Part shown: in pieces, positions 56,678-64,000 of the stretch
How positions within the stretch are numbered: position 1 is the first letter of the stretch
Layout of the letters: each line of letters starts with the position of its first letter
NCBI RefSeq assembly: GCF_031656215.1
Contig: NZ_CP134228.1
Span: 2,995,001 to 3,059,000 of the forward strand
Reading direction: 5' to 3'
DNA from: Mesorhizobium koreense
GTDB taxonomy: Bacteria > Pseudomonadota > Alphaproteobacteria > Rhizobiales > Rhizobiaceae
DNA: 64,000 bases
Program-made: the position numbers and the translations under genes
The notes under the pieces: generated by a model
Databases searched by the model: none
Told to the model about the DNA's origin: nothing
What the model saw: the letters and a program-made list of their open reading frames with translations, nothing else

Positions 56678-57814
56678 ATGCTCTCTTCCCTTTTCAGCAC
56701 CAACGGCGTCCTGATCGGCACGATCGTGCCGTTCCTGTTCGTGCTGACGGTCGTCGTCTTCGTGCACGAGATGGGTCATTACCTCGTCGGCCGCTGGTGC
56801 GGCATCGGGGTGAAGGCGTTCTCGATCGGCTTCGGGCCGGAAATCGCCGGCTTCAACGACCGGCGCGGGACCCGCTGGAAGCTCTGCCTCATCCCGCTTG
56901 GCGGCTATGTGAAGTTCGTCGGCGACATGAGCGCCACCAGCACCCCCGATCCCGAGGGGATGGAGGCGCTTACCAGCGAAGAGCGGAAGGTGGCTTTCCA
57001 CACGCAGGCGCTGTGGAAGCGGGCGGCAACCGTTTTTGCGGGGCCGTTCTTCAACTTCCTGCTGACGATCGCCGTTTTCACTGTTCTTTTCGCCACTTAC
57101 GGCCGCTACGTGGCCGAGCCGATGGTGGCGAATGTGCAGCCGGACAGCCCGGCTGCGGTGGCCGGCTTCATGCCCGGCGACCGCTTCGTTTCCGTGAACG
57201 GCGTGAAGGTGGAGACGTTCGCCGACGTGCAGCGCCTGGTGTCGCCCAACGCCGGCGAGGCGCTTCGCTTCGTCGTAAAGCGGGGTGGCAAGGACGTCAC
57301 GCTGACCGCCACGCCCAGACTGACCGAGGAGACCGACGCGCTTGGCAACAAGATCAAGGTCGGCGTCATCGGTGTGGTCAACGACCAGACGCTGGGCCAG
57401 CCGCACGTCGTCTCCTACGGGCCCGTCGAGGCGTTCGCCCAGGCGACTGTCGAGACGTGGCGAATCATCGGCCGCACCGGGGACTTCCTCAGCCGCTTCG
57501 CCGTCGGACGCGAGGACAGATGCCAGCTTGGCGGCCCCGTCAAGATCGCGGACATGGCGGGCAAGGCGGCGCAGCTGGGCTTCGAGTGGCTGATACAACT
57601 TGTCGCCTTGTTGTCGGTGGGTATAGGCGTGCTCAATCTGCTGCCGATTCCACCGCTGGACGGCGGGCACCTGCTTTTCTATGCGCTGGAAGCGGTGTTT
57701 CGACGGCCGGTATCGGAGAAGGTTGTCGATATCGTCTACAAGGCGGGGTTGCTTGCCGTTCTCCTGTTCATGGGGTTCGTGTTCTGGAATGATATTTTTG
57801 GCTGTCGGACGTGA
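56678..57814 (+). CDS. rseP: Site-2 intramembrane metalloprotease RseP
   Basis: This 378-residue protease has the zinc motif VHEMGH (His30, Glu31, His34) in its first helix. One PDZ domain (about 125-205; VQPDSPAAVAGFMPGDRFVSVNGVKV) follows, and a late helix with NLLPIPPLDGGHLL. In Caulobacter the homologue MmpA cleaves polar membrane proteins, and in E. coli RseP releases sigma-E. The cdsA-rseP-bamA order is the usual one. The substrate here is not known. Confidence 0.95.
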   Translation: MLSSLFSTNGVLIGTIVPFLFVLTVVVFVHEMGHYLVGRWCGIGVKAFSIGFGPEIAGFNDRRGTRWKLCLIPLGGYVKFVGDMSATSTPDPEGMEALTSEERKVAFHTQALWKRAATVFAGPFFNFLLTIAVFTVLFATYGRYVAEPMVANVQPDSPAAVAGFMPGDRFVSVNGVKVETFADVQRLVSPNAGEALRFVVKRGGKDVTLTATPRLTEETDALGNKIKVGVIGVVNDQTLGQPHVVSYGPVEAFAQATVETWRIIGRTGDFLSRFAVGREDRCQLGGPVKIADMAGKAAQLGFEWLIQLVALLSVGIGVLNLLPIPPLDGGHLLFYALEAVFRRPVSEKVVDIVYKAGLLAVLLFMGFVFWNDIFGCRT

Positions 57815-57880
57815 GTGGAGGGAAGGGGCGACGCACCGCCCGAAAATGTCCAGAATTGAGACAGCGTTTACCATGCGCTT

Positions 57881-57912
57881 CGATAGGCGTGACGCGAATG
57901 CCACGCCTATCG
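57881..57912. terminator. Strong hairpin between rseP and bamA
   Basis: A perfect 11-base stem (cgataggcgtg/cacgcctatcg) encloses a 10-base loop, 66 bases after the rseP stop. The downstream sequence, gttaagtaaatacaaatta, is A/T-rich but has no clean T-run. It could end the upstream operon and separate bamA transcription, whose promoter would then lie in the A/T-rich stretch that follows. Confidence 0.55.
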
Positions 57913-58039
57913 GTTAAGTAAATACAAATTAACCAGATACCTTGCGTGTAGGGAAAATCCGGCTATTACGGTCTGGGAGTGGCTGCCGATATCCGGGATT
58001 TCGCGCCTAGGGGACTACGGGAAAAGGTAAAGAGGCCCG

Positions 58040-60442
58040 ATGAAGGTAACTTCGAGAATTCTGAGCGCCGTCATGGCGGCGGCTCTTTATGTGGGCCTGA
58101 GTGTCCCGGTTGCAACCGTATTCGGACTGGTGGCAGTTTCCGCCTCTCACGCGGCGGTGGTGAGCAATATCGAGGTCCGTGGGAATCATCGCGTCGATTC
58201 GGCGACGATCCGCAATTACCTGTCCATCAAGCCGGGCAAGCCGTTCAGTAGCGGCGACATCGACGCCGCCGTAAAGCGGCTGTTCTCGACCGGGCTGTTC
58301 TCGGATGTCCAGATCAACCAGGCCGGCGGCACCTTGATAATCCAGGTCTCGGAATACGCGACCGTCAACCAGGTGATCTTCGTCGGCAACAAGAAGATCA
58401 AGGACGAGGACCTGGCGCGCGGGATCCAGATGAAATCGCAGGGTTCGTTCTCGAACGCCATCATGGATGCGGACGTCAAGCGGATCAAGGAAGCCTACGA
58501 TCATATCGGACGCAGCGACGCGACCGTCTCGCCCCAGGTGATCGACCTGGGCGAAGGCCGCGTGAACGTCGTTTTCCATATCAACGAAGGTGGCCGCACC
58601 AAGATCGAGGCCATCAACTTCATCGGCAACAAGGCCTTCAGCGACCGGCGCCTGTCGGATGTGATTTCGACCAAGAAATCGAACATCCTCTCCTTCCTGA
58701 TGCGCAACGATGTCTACAGCGAGGACAGGCTGAGGGTCGACGAGGAGGCGCTCCGCCGCTTCTATTACAATCATGGCTACGCCGATTTCCGTGTCGTGTC
58801 GTCTTCGGCCGACCTGAACGACGCCAACAACGAATACACGATCAATATCACCGTGGATGAAGGCCAGCGTTACCGGTTCGGCGACATTACGATCGACAGC
58901 AGCATCGAAGGTGTCGACGCCAACTCGCTGAACGCGCTCCTGAAGAGCCATAAGGGCGACATCTACAGCGCCAAGAATGTCGAGGATTCGCTGACCGCGC
59001 TGACCGAGCACATGGCGGGCCTCGGCTACGCCTTCGCGCGGGTGACGCCTCGTGGCGACCGCGATTTCGAGAACAGGACCATTTCCGTCGCCTATGCCGT
59101 GGATGAAGGTCCGCACACTTATATCGAGCGCATCGAAATCCGCGGCAATACGCGTACGCGTGACTATGTCATCCGCCGCGAATTCGACATCGGCGAGGGC
59201 GACGCCTTCAACCAGGTGCTCATCCAGCGGGCGAAGAAGCGGCTGGAGGATCTTGACTACTTTACCTCCGTCAACATCTCGACGGCGCCGGGTTCGGAGC
59301 CGGACCGGGTTGTCCTGATCGTGGACGTGGTGGAGAAGTCGACCGGCCAGTTCAACATCGGCGCCGGCTATTCCACAGGCGAGACGTCGTCGAGCGGCAA
59401 GGGCATCTCGCTGCAGGGATCGATCTCCGAGCGTAACTTCCTCGGCCGCGGCCAGTATATCCGCGTTTCCGCCGGCGGCGGGCTCGACGGTTCGCGCGAC
59501 TACGCGCTTTCCTTCACCGAGCCGTATTTCCTCGGACGGCGAATTTCCGCTGGCTTCGATATCTACCGCTCGACACGGCAGTATGATCATTATGACAGCC
59601 AGTTGACCGGTGGCACGATCCGCTTCGGCCTGCCGATCACGGACGCGCTGTCGACGCAATTCGCCTACAACATCGTCAGCGAGAAGTATGATTATCGTGA
59701 CTGCGGCAGCGGTGCCACGCTTGGCCATTGCGATCTTTCGAACGTTATCCGCGATGCGATCGAGAACAGCCCGTGGCTCAAGTCTTCGGTTAGCGGTTCG
59801 CTCATCTACAATACGATCGACGACATCAAGAATCCTGCCGACGGCATTTATGCCAAGTTCACGACTGAGTATGCCGGTATCGGGGGCGACGCCAATTTCG
59901 TGAAGTTCACGGCGCGCGCGAGCTACTACAAGACCATCTCTGAACAGATGGACCTGGTGGCCCTTCTTTCAGGCGGCGCCGGTTATATCCATGGATTTGG
60001 CGATGACGGGGCCCGTATCTTCGATCTGTTCCAGAGCAACGATCGTATAATTCGCGGCTTCGAATACAACGGCATCGGCCCATACGACAAGGACTCGAGA
60101 GATCATCTCGGCGGCACGACCTACTTTAATGCGACAGCTGAGTTGCAGTTCCCGTTGCCCGTCGTTCCCCCTAGCCTCGGTTTCAGGGGTGCGGTCTTCG
60201 CCGACGCGGCAACGCTCTATGGCAATGACCTCAAGAATGAGTGCCTTGATGCAGCGTTCACTCCGGTCCCCGGTTCGAACTGCACCGCCGGCACCGGCAT
60301 GAAATGGCGTGCGTCGGCAGGCATCAGCCTGATGTGGGCGTCGCCCTTCGGTCCGATCCGGCTCGACTATGCGATCCCGGTCGTGAAAGAGAAGGGCGAC
60401 AAGGTCCAGAATTTCAACTTCGGCATGTCGACGCAATTCTGA
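58040..60442 (+). CDS. bamA: Outer membrane assembly factor BamA
   Basis: This 800-residue protein inserts beta-barrels into the outer membrane. A signal region (about 1-40) is followed by five POTRA repeats (about 42-430), the first beginning [27 protein letters not shown] and the last [24 protein letters not shown]. The barrel begins GEGDAFNQ and contains [11 protein letters not shown] and a final [16 protein letters not shown], ending in the usual phenylalanine. Signal peptidase I cleavage after SASHA is likely. It is followed by lpxD. Confidence 0.97.
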   Translation: MKVTSRILSAVMAAALYVGLSVPVATVFGLVAVSASHAAVVSNIEVRGNHRVDSATIRNYLSIKPGKPFSSGDIDAAVKRLFSTGLFSDVQINQAGGTLIIQVSEYATVNQVIFVGNKKIKDEDLARGIQMKSQGSFSNAIMDADVKRIKEAYDHIGRSDATVSPQVIDLGEGRVNVVFHINEGGRTKIEAINFIGNKAFSDRRLSDVISTKKSNILSFLMRNDVYSEDRLRVDEEALRRFYYNHGYADFRVVSSSADLNDANNEYTINITVDEGQRYRFGDITIDSSIEGVDANSLNALLKSHKGDIYSAKNVEDSLTALTEHMAGLGYAFARVTPRGDRDFENRTISVAYAVDEGPHTYIERIEIRGNTRTRDYVIRREFDIGEGDAFNQVLIQRAKKRLEDLDYFTSVNISTAPGSEPDRVVLIVDVVEKSTGQFNIGAGYSTGETSSSGKGISLQGSISERNFLGRGQYIRVSAGGGLDGSRDYALSFTEPYFLGRRISAGFDIYRSTRQYDHYDSQLTGGTIRFGLPITDALSTQFAYNIVSEKYDYRDCGSGATLGHCDLSNVIRDAIENSPWLKSSVSGSLIYNTIDDIKNPADGIYAKFTTEYAGIGGDANFVKFTARASYYKTISEQMDLVALLSGGAGYIHGFGDDGARIFDLFQSNDRIIRGFEYNGIGPYDKDSRDHLGGTTYFNATAELQFPLPVVPPSLGFRGAVFADAATLYGNDLKNECLDAAFTPVPGSNCTAGTGMKWRASAGISLMWASPFGPIRLDYAIPVVKEKGDKVQNFNFGMSTQF

Positions 60443-60510
60443 CCGGTACGACAATCCCTTCCGGCCCGGCGAGGGCCGAGAAGAAGAGGCATAGCAAAGC
60501 GCGCGGCGTC

Positions 60511-61566
60511 ATGGCGGAACCTGTCTTCTTCGCACCGTCGCGCGCTTATACGGCCGGCGAGATCGCTTCGCTTACGGGCGCGAAGCTCGCCAACGCCAGG
60601 TTTTCCGACGCCGAGATACGGGGTGTCGCCCCTGTTCAGGACGGCGGCGAAGGCATGCTGGTCTTCATCGACGGCAAGCGGCATGGAGCGCTGCCGAAGG
60701 GCTTGCGTGCAGCGGCGCTCATCTGCAACCAGGAAATCGCCGGATACGCACCGCCGGATATGGCTGTCCTGATTTCGGGCAGGCCGGTCTATGCTTTTGC
60801 CGCGGCCACACGCGTGCTCTACCCCCTGGCCGCCCGGCCGGGTCCCATCACCGGTGAGACGGGCATCTCGCCCGCCGCGCATGTCGCCGCGGACGCCGAG
60901 GTGGAGCCCGGCGCCATCATCGAGGCCGGCGCGGTGGTGGGCGCCGGCGCCGGGATCGGCGCGGGTACGGTCATCGCCGCCAATGCCGTCGTCGGCCCGA
61001 ACTGCCGCATTGGCAGAAATTGTTACGTGGGACCGGGCGCGAACCTCCTTTCCGCCCTGGTCGGGGACCGCGTGATCATCCATGGGGGCGCAAGGATCGG
61101 TCAGGACGGCTTCGGCTATGTGCCGGGGCCGAACGGCCCGGAGAAGATCCCGCAACTCGGCCGCGTCATCATTCAGGACAATGTCGAGATCGGCGCCAAC
61201 ACCACGATCGACCGTGGCGCGATGTCCGACACGGTGATCGGCGAAAGCACGAAGATCGATAATCTCGTGCAGATCGCGCACAATGTGAGGATCGGAAGAG
61301 GCTGCATCGTCGCGGGGCAATGCGGTATCGCGGGTTCCGTCACGCTCGGCGATTTCGTCATGCTCGGCGGCAGGGTAGGCGTCTCGGATCACATCACGTT
61401 GGGCACCGGCGCGCAGCTCGCCGCCTCCAGCGGGGTGATGGACAACGTGCCCGCCGGTGGGATATGGGCGGGAACGCCGGCCGTTCCGATCCGCGAATTC
61501 TTCCGCCAGATCGCCGGCTTGCGCAAGATGTCGAAGAGCAGGCCACGGAAAAGCGAACCGCAATGA
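60511..61566 (+). CDS. lpxD: UDP-3-O-acylglucosamine N-acyltransferase
   Basis: This 351-residue enzyme adds the second acyl chain in lipid A synthesis, using acyl-ACP. The N-terminal uridine-binding domain (about 1-100) is followed by a left-handed parallel helix of hexapeptide repeats. The catalytic His257 is in [13 protein letters not shown], and [15 protein letters not shown] precedes it. The start at [14 protein letters not shown] (60511) is 68 bases after bamA. It overlaps fabZ by 4 bases. Confidence 0.97.
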   Translation: MAEPVFFAPSRAYTAGEIASLTGAKLANARFSDAEIRGVAPVQDGGEGMLVFIDGKRHGALPKGLRAAALICNQEIAGYAPPDMAVLISGRPVYAFAAATRVLYPLAARPGPITGETGISPAAHVAADAEVEPGAIIEAGAVVGAGAGIGAGTVIAANAVVGPNCRIGRNCYVGPGANLLSALVGDRVIIHGGARIGQDGFGYVPGPNGPEKIPQLGRVIIQDNVEIGANTTIDRGAMSDTVIGESTKIDNLVQIAHNVRIGRGCIVAGQCGIAGSVTLGDFVMLGGRVGVSDHITLGTGAQLAASSGVMDNVPAGGIWAGTPAVPIREFFRQIAGLRKMSKSRPRKSEPQ

Positions 61567-62030
61567 CCGACACCACCAAAGTGCTCGAAGCGGCGGATAT
61601 CATGGAGTTGATGAAGCTCCTGCCGCATCGCTACCCTTTTCTGCTGGTCGACCGCATCGTCGATATCGACGGCGACAGTTCCGCGACCGGCATCAAGAAC
61701 GTCACGGTCAACGAGCCGCATTTCCAAGGCCATTTTCCGCAACAGCCCGTGATGCCGGGCGTGCTGATCGTCGAGGCAATGGCGCAGACCGCCGGCGCCA
61801 TCTGCATCAAGAATTCCGGCAACGAGATGCCGGCGCTCGTCTATTTCATGACCATCGACAACGCGAAGTTCCGCAAGCCCGTGGTGCCCGGCGACCGCGT
61901 CGAGATCAAGGTCCGGAAGATCAAGCAGCGCGGTAATATCTGGCGCTTCGCCTGCGAGGCTCTGGTGGACGGCGGCAAGGTGGCCGAAGCCGATATCTCG
62001 GCGATGATGTCTTTCAAGCCGATGGCGTGA
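61563..62030 (+). CDS. fabZ: 3-hydroxyacyl-ACP dehydratase
   Basis: This 155-residue hot-dog-fold enzyme dehydrates 3-hydroxyacyl-ACP. [14 protein letters not shown] at residues 19-32 and the catalytic pair His57 ([12 protein letters not shown]) and Glu71 ([10 protein letters not shown]) are clear. Its place among lipid A genes lets it compete with LpxA and LpxD for hydroxyacyl-ACP, balancing membrane lipids against LPS. The ATG overlaps the lpxD stop (ATGA). Confidence 0.97.
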   Translation: MTDTTKVLEAADIMELMKLLPHRYPFLLVDRIVDIDGDSSATGIKNVTVNEPHFQGHFPQQPVMPGVLIVEAMAQTAGAICIKNSGNEMPALVYFMTIDNAKFRKPVVPGDRVEIKVRKIKQRGNIWRFACEALVDGGKVAEADISAMMSFKPMA

Positions 62031-62037
62031 GCGTGTA

Positions 62038-62868
62038 ATGGCTTCAACTTCCATTCATGCCTCGGCGGTCGTCGAGAACGGTGCGCAATTGGGCGAAGGC
62101 GTCCAGATTGGCCCTTTTTGCCATGTGAGCGGCGACGCTCAACTCGGCGGCAACGTCAATCTCATGAGCGGTGTCACCGTCCTCGGCGCCACCACGATTG
62201 GCGAGGGCACGGTCGTCTATCCGAATGCGGTGCTGGGCGGCGCGCCGCAGAACAACAAGCACATGGGCGGACGCACGACGCTCACCATCGGCAAGAACTG
62301 CGTCATCCGGGAATCGGCCACCATGCACACCGGCAGCGATACCGGGCACGGCACGACCACGGTCGGCGATAACTGCATGTTCATGGCCTATACGCATGTC
62401 GCCCACGATTGCGTCGTCGGCGACAACGTGACCTTCGCCAATAATGCGTCGCTCAGCGGTCATTGCGAAGTCGGCAACAACGTCATTATCTCGGGTATGA
62501 CGGCGGTGCACCAGTTCGTGCGCATCGGCCACCATGCGTTCCTCGGCGGCATGTCGGCCATCGTGGGCGATGTCATTCCCTATGGCATGGCGGTCGGCAA
62601 CAGAGCGCATCTGCGCGGCTATAATGTCATCGGGATCAAGCGCTCCGGCCTACCCAGAAGCGAATTGCTCGCCTTGCGCAAGGCCTATCGGATGATCTTC
62701 GATCGCGATCATCCCGTTACGGAAAATCTCGAAACGGCCGCCAAGGCTTTCAATGGCTCGCAGGCCGTCGCCGACGTCATCGAGTTCATGACCAGTCGGG
62801 GGAAACGCTACTTCACCGTGCCCGCGCTCAATGGCGGCGACGACGATGATGATGACGGAGAGGATTGA
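62038..62868 (+). CDS. lpxA: UDP-N-acetylglucosamine acyltransferase
   Basis: This 276-residue trimeric enzyme makes the first acylation of lipid A synthesis. Hexapeptide repeats fill about 1-190. The catalytic His123 is in THVAHDCVVGDN, and RESATMHTGSDTGHG and NVIGIKRSGLPRSE are standard. The C-terminus ends in an unusual run of aspartates (GGDDDDDDGED), absent from E. coli LpxA. That run is encoded by the same bases as the lpxI start. Confidence 0.97.
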   Translation: MASTSIHASAVVENGAQLGEGVQIGPFCHVSGDAQLGGNVNLMSGVTVLGATTIGEGTVVYPNAVLGGAPQNNKHMGGRTTLTIGKNCVIRESATMHTGSDTGHGTTTVGDNCMFMAYTHVAHDCVVGDNVTFANNASLSGHCEVGNNVIISGMTAVHQFVRIGHHAFLGGMSAIVGDVIPYGMAVGNRAHLRGYNVIGIKRSGLPRSELLALRKAYRMIFDRDHPVTENLETAAKAFNGSQAVADVIEFMTSRGKRYFTVPALNGGDDDDDDGED

Positions 62869-63742
62869 AACCGGCCCGACGCAATCGTCACACCTTGGCG
62901 AAGCCCGCGTCGCCGTGATCGCGGGGAGTGGCAGGCTGCCGGAAGAGGTGGCGTCGAAACTTGCCGAACAGGGGCGCGCGCCTTTCATCGTCGCCCTCGA
63001 AGGCGAGGGGCCGGACGACCGCTTTTCCGCTTACGATCATATTCTTATGCCGCTGGAGGAAGGCGGAAGCCTGCTTTCGATCCTCCGCCAGCACAATATC
63101 GGCCGTATCGTGCTTGCAGGGGGCGTATCGCGGCGGCCGAACCCATGGAAGCTGCGCAAGAGCCTGCATCTGGTGGCGATGCTGGCGCGTTTCATCGTTC
63201 CGCTCGCGCGCGGCGACGACAATTTGCTGCGGGCCGTCGCCCGCTATTTCGAGGATAACGGCATAAAGGTGACCGGCGCCCACGAGATCGTTCCCGATCT
63301 CCTGGCGCGTGCGGGGCCTATGACGAAGAGGAAGCCGCTTGCCGCCGACATGAGGGATATCGATGCCGGCCACGCGGCGGCGCGCGCGATCGGCGCGCTC
63401 GATGTAGGGCAGGCGGCAATCGCCATCGGCGGCCGCGCGGTGGCGCTGGAAGATATCGGGGGGACGGACGCCTTGCTCACTCGGACCAGGGAACTGCGGG
63501 ATCATGGCCGGCTCGCCGGCAGGAAGCGGGGCGTTCTGGTCAAATGCGCCAAGCCCGGCCAGGAATTGCGCGCCGACCTGCCGACAATCGGCCCCGCGAC
63601 AGTCGAGGGCGCTCATGTGGCGGGCCTCGCCGGGATCGCGGTCGAGGCCGGGCGCTCTTTCGTACTCGATCATACGGAGACCGTCAGGCGGGCCGACGAA
63701 CTCGGCATCTTTGTCTTCGGCATCGGCAAATCGGAGTCCTGA
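62852..63742 (+). CDS. lpxI: UDP-2,3-diacylglucosamine diphosphatase LpxI
   Basis: This is the alphaproteobacterial replacement for LpxH: VAVIAGSGRLPEEVASKLAEQGRAPFIVAL near the start and AIAIGGRAVALEDIGGTDALL and RDHGRLAGRKRGVLVKCAKPGQELRADLPTIGP in the DUF1009 C-terminal half. It cleaves UDP-diacylglucosamine to lipid X. Several in-frame ATGs (62831, 62846, 62849, 62852) precede MTERIETG, and none has a clear ribosome site, so the start is uncertain; all overlap lpxA. Its stop shares one base with lpxB (TGATG). Confidence 0.93.
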   Translation: MTERIETGPTQSSHLGEARVAVIAGSGRLPEEVASKLAEQGRAPFIVALEGEGPDDRFSAYDHILMPLEEGGSLLSILRQHNIGRIVLAGGVSRRPNPWKLRKSLHLVAMLARFIVPLARGDDNLLRAVARYFEDNGIKVTGAHEIVPDLLARAGPMTKRKPLAADMRDIDAGHAAARAIGALDVGQAAIAIGGRAVALEDIGGTDALLTRTRELRDHGRLAGRKRGVLVKCAKPGQELRADLPTIGPATVEGAHVAGLAGIAVEAGRSFVLDHTETVRRADELGIFVFGIGKSES

Positions 63743-64000
63743 TGGAAGGCACGCGGCCGCTGAAACTTGCAATCATCGCGGGGGAGGAATCGGGTGACCT
63801 GCTCGGCGCCGATCTCGTTTCCGCGCTTGCCGCCGCATCCGGCCGGGAAATCGAACTGTTCGGCGTCGGCGGCCGCCATCTTCAGGCGCTTGGCCTGAAG
63901 TCGCTGTTCGATCCCGCCGGTATTTCCATCGTCGGGGTCGGCGCGGTCGTGCGTGACCTGCCGCGCATTGTCTATCGCATCGGGCAGACCGCGCGCGCGG
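63742..64000 (+). CDS. lpxB: Lipid-A-disaccharide synthase (3' end outside window)
   Basis: The first 86 residues of LpxB are present: KLAIIAGEESGDLLGADLV near residue 8, followed by IELFGVGGRHLQALGLKSLFDPAGISIVG. LpxB joins lipid X to UDP-diacylglucosamine to form the disaccharide of lipid A. The ATG overlaps the lpxI stop by one base. The rest lies outside the window. Confidence 0.95.
   Translation, partial: MEGTRPLKLAIIAGEESGDLLGADLVSALAAASGREIELFGVGGRHLQALGLKSLFDPAGISIVGVGAVVRDLPRIVYRIGQTARA

Noticed and set aside
1-64000. CRISPR arrays, phage genes, toxin-antitoxin pairs or known defence systems
   Set aside because: No spaced direct repeats, phage structural genes, nuclease/helicase clusters or typical toxin-antitoxin pairs were seen on either strand.

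Overview
The window is a GC-rich, densely packed alphaproteobacterial chromosome segment. The gene content and order point to the Hyphomicrobiales (Rhizobiales), probably a Phyllobacteriaceae/Mesorhizobium-like genus. The evidence is the lptF-lptG-lptD-surA-pdxA-rsmA block, EipB (DUF1849), LpxI in place of LpxH, a PutA without its own DNA-binding domain paired with a divergent PutR, and the rhizobial-style palindromic intergenic repeats. Species cannot be fixed from this stretch.

Layout. Bases 1-3498 hold the end of a molybdenum-hydroxylase (Cox/Xdh-type) maturation operon: a CoxE-like VWA protein cut by the window edge, two half-size XdhC proteins, and a MoeA-like/MobA-like fusion for cofactor handling. 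A secreted alpha/beta-hydrolase, a secreted DUF1176 protein and a DUF1993 protein follow. Bases 6201-12591 are fabD-fabG-acpP-fabF-mltG-yicC-gmk (fatty acid synthesis, peptidoglycan termination, nucleotide supply). On the minus strand, 12588-20209 is lptF-lptG-lptD-surA-like-pdxA-rsmA (LPS export to the outer membrane, porin folding, vitamin B6, rRNA methylation), tightly overlapped. Bases 20613-22576 are pepA-holC.

Bases 22848-31770 are minus-strand genes: a two-gene RND efflux system, an EamA transporter, bpt, ggt and lipB. Bases 31894-34366 are the least ordinary part: a 42-residue single-helix membrane protein, a doubtful exported protein, an orphan membrane protein, tRNA-Leu(GAG), and an orphan protein with papain-like catalytic motifs. 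Then come DUF3175, mgtE, an EamA transporter, a MerR regulator, putR/putA, an ABC exporter with a NEW3-domain partner, a HIT hydrolase, an SMR pump, a FemAB-like acyltransferase, a glycerophosphodiesterase, RidA, EipB, an ArsR-SRPBCC-small membrane protein cassette, and DUF1801.

Bases 51668-64000 are the conserved plus-strand series rpsB-tsf-pyrH-frr-uppS-cdsA-rseP-bamA-lpxD-fabZ-lpxA-lpxI-lpxB (lpxB cut by the window edge). It joins translation, undecaprenyl and phospholipid synthesis, outer-membrane protein assembly and lipid A synthesis. Together with the lpt and fab blocks, much of this window is envelope biogenesis.

The main non-gene structures are long near-perfect inverted repeats at 985-1141, 30845-31008 and 42035-42203, a doubled short hairpin at 22619-22784, and several hairpins or terminators. 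No phage, insertion sequence, CRISPR array or obvious defence system was seen. The best candidate for something undescribed is the papain-like orphan at 33716-34366.
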